A stretch of DNA of 18,107 bases from contig JAHPYY010000059.1 in the NCBI GenBank assembly GCA_019058515.1, positions 1 to 18,107 of the forward strand, written 5' to 3'. Position 1 is the first letter of the stretch, and the number at the start of each line of letters is the position of its first letter. Under the pieces are notes generated by a model that was not told the DNA's origin, did not search any database, and saw nothing but the letters and a program-made list of their open reading frames with translations. The position numbers and the translations under genes are program-made. This DNA comes from Promethearchaeota archaeon. Its GTDB lineage: Archaea; Asgardarchaeota; Lokiarchaeia; Sigynarchaeales; SOKP01. Shown one piece after another: positions 16,067-18,107 of this stretch.

Positions 16067-16077
16067 TCTATATACAC
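16067..16077 (+). promoter_or_regulatory. Possible TATA box for the second 7TM gene
   Basis: tctatatacac lies about 50 bp before the ATG at 16123, predicting a leader of about 26 nt with a weak GGAAAG ribosome site. The rest of the 135-bp gap after copy 1 shows no other feature. Confidence 0.35.
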
Positions 16078-16122
16078 GAGAAATCTCAAAATCTAACCAC
16101 TTTTAACCGGAAAGAATAATAT

Positions 16123-17238
16123 ATGAACATTTTTTTTACTGTTCCAATCATTATTTTAACTGTATTCTGTGTTAGTGCATGTGTATATGTAATCTATAAC
16201 CTTCTTTTCCATAAGGAATTATTTGGTATAGAAATGAACGCTTATTTATACATTTTAATAATAATAAATGGAGGAGTTGTATTTCCTATTACTTACTCAT
16301 TTTCAGCATTTTATCTTTTTTCTCTGGAATCTAACTTAATTTTGTTCAAAACTTCGCTTATTGTTAACGGTGTGTTTTTCTTCGCTGGTTCTATCAGTTA
16401 TTTCTTACTAGAAGTTCATAAAATTAAATATGTAATTTTCTATTTGGTAAGCATAGTTTTCCTAGGAATGCTAATTGGAACATTACTAATTGAAGACTCA
16501 ATTACGATTCATTCCTATAACCCTTTTTCTTTCTTTTATGTTTTAAACCCTATTGCTTCATTAATTCTAATTGCATTCCATTTACTTTTCATTTCATATT
16601 TCTCGTACCTAGCAATATCTCTACATATTTCCATAAACAAAAGGTCTTGGGGAATCCAAATAGTTAGGTACAGCATTTCAATAGCCCTAATTTCGATTAT
16701 AATGGTGATATATCTTATTACATCAAATGTGTTTTTCCTAAATTTATACTTGATGATTTTATGCTTGGTTATAGGAGTCGGCTCTTTAGTTCTGCTTAAA
16801 AACCCCCGCTATTTTTTTTTTTCCACCAGTAGAATCTACTACATAAACATTTATCACAAATCTGGTGTTTTACTATATTCTCATAGAGTTCAAGAATCGA
16901 ATAACGAGAAAGATTCTGTAATATGGGGAAATATTTTGATCGGTTTGAACCATATTCTCTCTGAGTTCGTTGAGAAAAGCGATAAAATCGATGTTTTAGA
17001 AACGAAAGCGTCTGATATAATCGTCAATTATAACGAAGAATTAGGATTTGCGGTCCTTGTTATCGCTGATAAAAAAAATCCTATTTTGATAAAATCATTG
17101 CAAAATTTCACTAATGAATTCAAATCATTTTTTAGAAAGGAGTTAACAGAAATTCTGGATTATAATAAGATAATTAATATGTCAGATTTCTTCGGAACTC
17201 GAGAAATTGTTACAAAGAATTTCAAATTTTATATATAA
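16123..17238 (+). CDS. Seven-transmembrane protein with longin-like cytosolic tail (copy 2)
   Basis: This 371-residue paralogue of the preceding gene has seven hydrophobic segments, at about 4-29, 40-66, 72-97, 102-123, 138-170, 178-202 and 205-225. The cytosolic part (about 226-371) aligns closely: IYHKSGVLLYSHRV against IFHRSGILLYSYDF, GNILIGLNHILSEFVEK against GSILIGISHILANFADK, and GFAVLVIADKK against GYALLLITNRR, followed by a similar helix and a matching end (NKIINMSDFFGTREIV against NQLIDISKFKNTKSII). The membrane halves are much less alike, so the tail is the constrained part. It arose by tandem duplication and divergence. A shared tail with divergent membrane domains suggests the same output with different inputs. 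The gene ends 150 bp before the RDD gene; that gap holds a TATA-like sequence near 17294-17305 and no credible ORF. Confidence 0.7.
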   Translation: MNIFFTVPIIILTVFCVSACVYVIYNLLFHKELFGIEMNAYLYILIIINGGVVFPITYSFSAFYLFSLESNLILFKTSLIVNGVFFFAGSISYFLLEVHKIKYVIFYLVSIVFLGMLIGTLLIEDSITIHSYNPFSFFYVLNPIASLILIAFHLLFISYFSYLAISLHISINKRSWGIQIVRYSISIALISIIMVIYLITSNVFFLNLYLMILCLVIGVGSLVLLKNPRYFFFSTSRIYYINIYHKSGVLLYSHRVQESNNEKDSVIWGNILIGLNHILSEFVEKSDKIDVLETKASDIIVNYNEELGFAVLVIADKKNPILIKSLQNFTNEFKSFFRKELTEILDYNKIINMSDFFGTREIVTKNFKFYI

Positions 17239-17388
17239 ACTCCAAATCGAAATCTGGTCTATAGAAATCTTATTATTGTAATTTGATAATAAGTTATTAT
17301 AAAACTTGTTGAAATGGATTCTTCAGCTCGATCTAAAGAGTTAAGAAACATTTCGCCAAAGAGATAAAACCAGATGTGATATTAATAG

Positions 17389-17976
17389 ATGTTTTGTCCA
17401 AAATGTGGAAATAAAGTCAGTGATGATGCGTCATTTTGTGGGAATTGTGGAGAAAGATTTTATATTCAACAAACAATAGGCATTAACTCACCAGAAATTC
17501 AAGCTACGAGTTCTTCTCAATCAGGGATCGAAGTTCAACCGACGAGATTTGCTTACGCAACAGGAACAGATAGAATTTTTGCTTGGGTAATTGATGTTTT
17601 GATAATATTAGCGCTTAGTCGAGGAGTATCTTTTCTAATTCCTTGGATAAACCCTTTTAGCCTTTTTGATTTCTTCTCTTCGTCTCTTTCCTTTTTATTC
17701 GATTTCCTTTTCGGTTTCTTCTATTTTTGGTTAATGGAATCCTACAATAAAGGCCAAACTTTAGGAAAAATGGCACTTAGTATCAAAACAGTTGATGAAA
17801 ATACTCTAGAAGTATCAACTCCAATAAATTACGCACTTAACAATTTAAGCAAGAGTACTGCCTTTATAATATTAGATGTAATACTAGGAGTCCTTGTTAA
17901 TTCAGGAGATCCTCAAAAACGGTTGAGAATACTTAAAAATGTTTCCAAAACAGTCGTTGTGAAGGTTCCTAAATAA
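17389..17976 (+). CDS. Zinc-ribbon RDD-family membrane protein
   Basis: The 195 residues begin with a zinc ribbon: C3, C6, C17 and C20 in FCPKCG...FCGNCG. A polar linker rich in Ser, Gln and Thr (25-50) leads to an RDD domain: the R-x-x-A-x-x-ID signature in TDRIFAWVIDVLI, two hydrophobic hairpin segments (about 63-80 and 90-118), then the conserved NKGQTLGKMALSIKTVD, and a final hydrophobic helix followed by DPQKRLRILKN. RDD proteins are small integral membrane proteins, proposed in some cases to be ion exchangers or carriers; the role here is unknown. The start is fixed because the zinc ribbon begins right at Met1. It is the last gene of the plus-strand series and is followed directly by a T-tract. 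Confidence 0.88.
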   Translation: MFCPKCGNKVSDDASFCGNCGERFYIQQTIGINSPEIQATSSSQSGIEVQPTRFAYATGTDRIFAWVIDVLIILALSRGVSFLIPWINPFSLFDFFSSSLSFLFDFLFGFFYFWLMESYNKGQTLGKMALSIKTVDENTLEVSTPINYALNNLSKSTAFIILDVILGVLVNSGDPQKRLRILKNVSKTVVVKVPK

Positions 17977-17978
17977 TA

Positions 17979-17991
17979 TTTTTTTTTTTTT
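17979..17991 (+). terminator. T-tract terminator after the RDD gene
   Basis: A run of 13 T begins 2 bp after the RDD stop codon, without a clear hairpin. Oligo-T in the coding strand is the usual intrinsic terminator in archaea. The remaining sequence to the window end is AT-rich and shows no gene. Confidence 0.6.
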
Positions 17992-18107
17992 ACTTCTTAA
18001 TATAAATTAGTAAATTAGTACGAAATAAACATTTAAATTTTCGATTTAATTGTAGATTACAAAGAGAACGATAGGATCAACATAAAAAAATACAAAAAAA
18101 AGAAAAA

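Noticed and set aside
14878..17238. 7TM histidine kinases
   Set aside because: No H-box, N-box or G-box motifs in the cytosolic tails, which are only about 145 residues.
17314..17367. A 17-codon ORF (MDSSARSKEL...) upstream of the RDD gene
   Set aside because: No ribosome site, a TATA box too close to give a transcript that includes the ATG, and no recognisable protein.
1..18107. tRNA, rRNA, CRISPR array or riboswitch
   Set aside because: No T-loop-like GTTCGAATC motif in a cloverleaf context, no regularly spaced repeats, and no conserved RNA element was noticed in the intergenic sequences.

Overview
The window looks like chromosomal DNA of an AT-rich archaeon, most probably an Asgard (Promethearchaeota, Loki-like) lineage. 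The signs are a fused Roadblock/LC7–Ras-like GTPase, an archaeal SelB-like pseudo-GTPase, 7TM proteins whose cytosolic tails look longin-like, archaeal TATA-type promoters, and a short single-domain TrmO. The lineage is inferred from gene content; no rRNA or other marker gene is present.

Layout. (1) 1-1720: an ISH3/IS4-type DDE transposase whose base composition is richer in G+C than its surroundings, followed by AT-rich spacer. (2) 1721-5264: an alkaline-phosphatase-superfamily phosphodiesterase (-), then divergently a SelB-like translation-factor paralogue with an eroded G domain (+), a relic zinc-finger reading frame (-) not listed by ordinary ORF calling, and a small HAD/P-type-ATPase-like phosphatase (+). 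(3) 5177-7247: an unrecognised beta-rich protein that appears frameshifted near its C terminus, and the Roadblock-GTPase fusion, both on the minus strand and each with its own TATA box. (4) 7407-14226: a minus-strand run of N6-adenine DNA methyltransferase, hisB, a SNF2/HepA helicase and a SWIM zinc-finger protein, with gaps of 20-62 bp. A small plus-strand ORF with an apparent one-base slip runs tail-to-tail into the SWIM gene. (5) 14294-17976: a plus-strand series of trmO, two paralogous 7TM proteins with longin-like cytosolic tails, and a zinc-ribbon/RDD membrane protein that ends at a 13-T tract.

How the genes may work together. SNF2 and SWIM form a recurrent pair and probably act jointly on DNA or DNA-bound protein; the methyltransferase upstream could be functionally linked, but hisB lies between and no nuclease is visible. 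The 7TM-longin pair and the Roadblock-GTPase belong to the Asgard repertoire of GTPase and longin/roadblock parts. A receptor-to-GTPase link is attractive but is inference only. TrmO, SelB-like and HisB are unrelated housekeeping or accessory functions.

The strongest leads are the duplicated 7TM-longin-like proteins, and three places where a one-base change, or a non-standard start codon, would restore a sensible protein (5177-5295, 7407-7555, 4443-4570). All three end tail-to-tail against a confident gene. No tRNA, rRNA or CRISPR array was seen.
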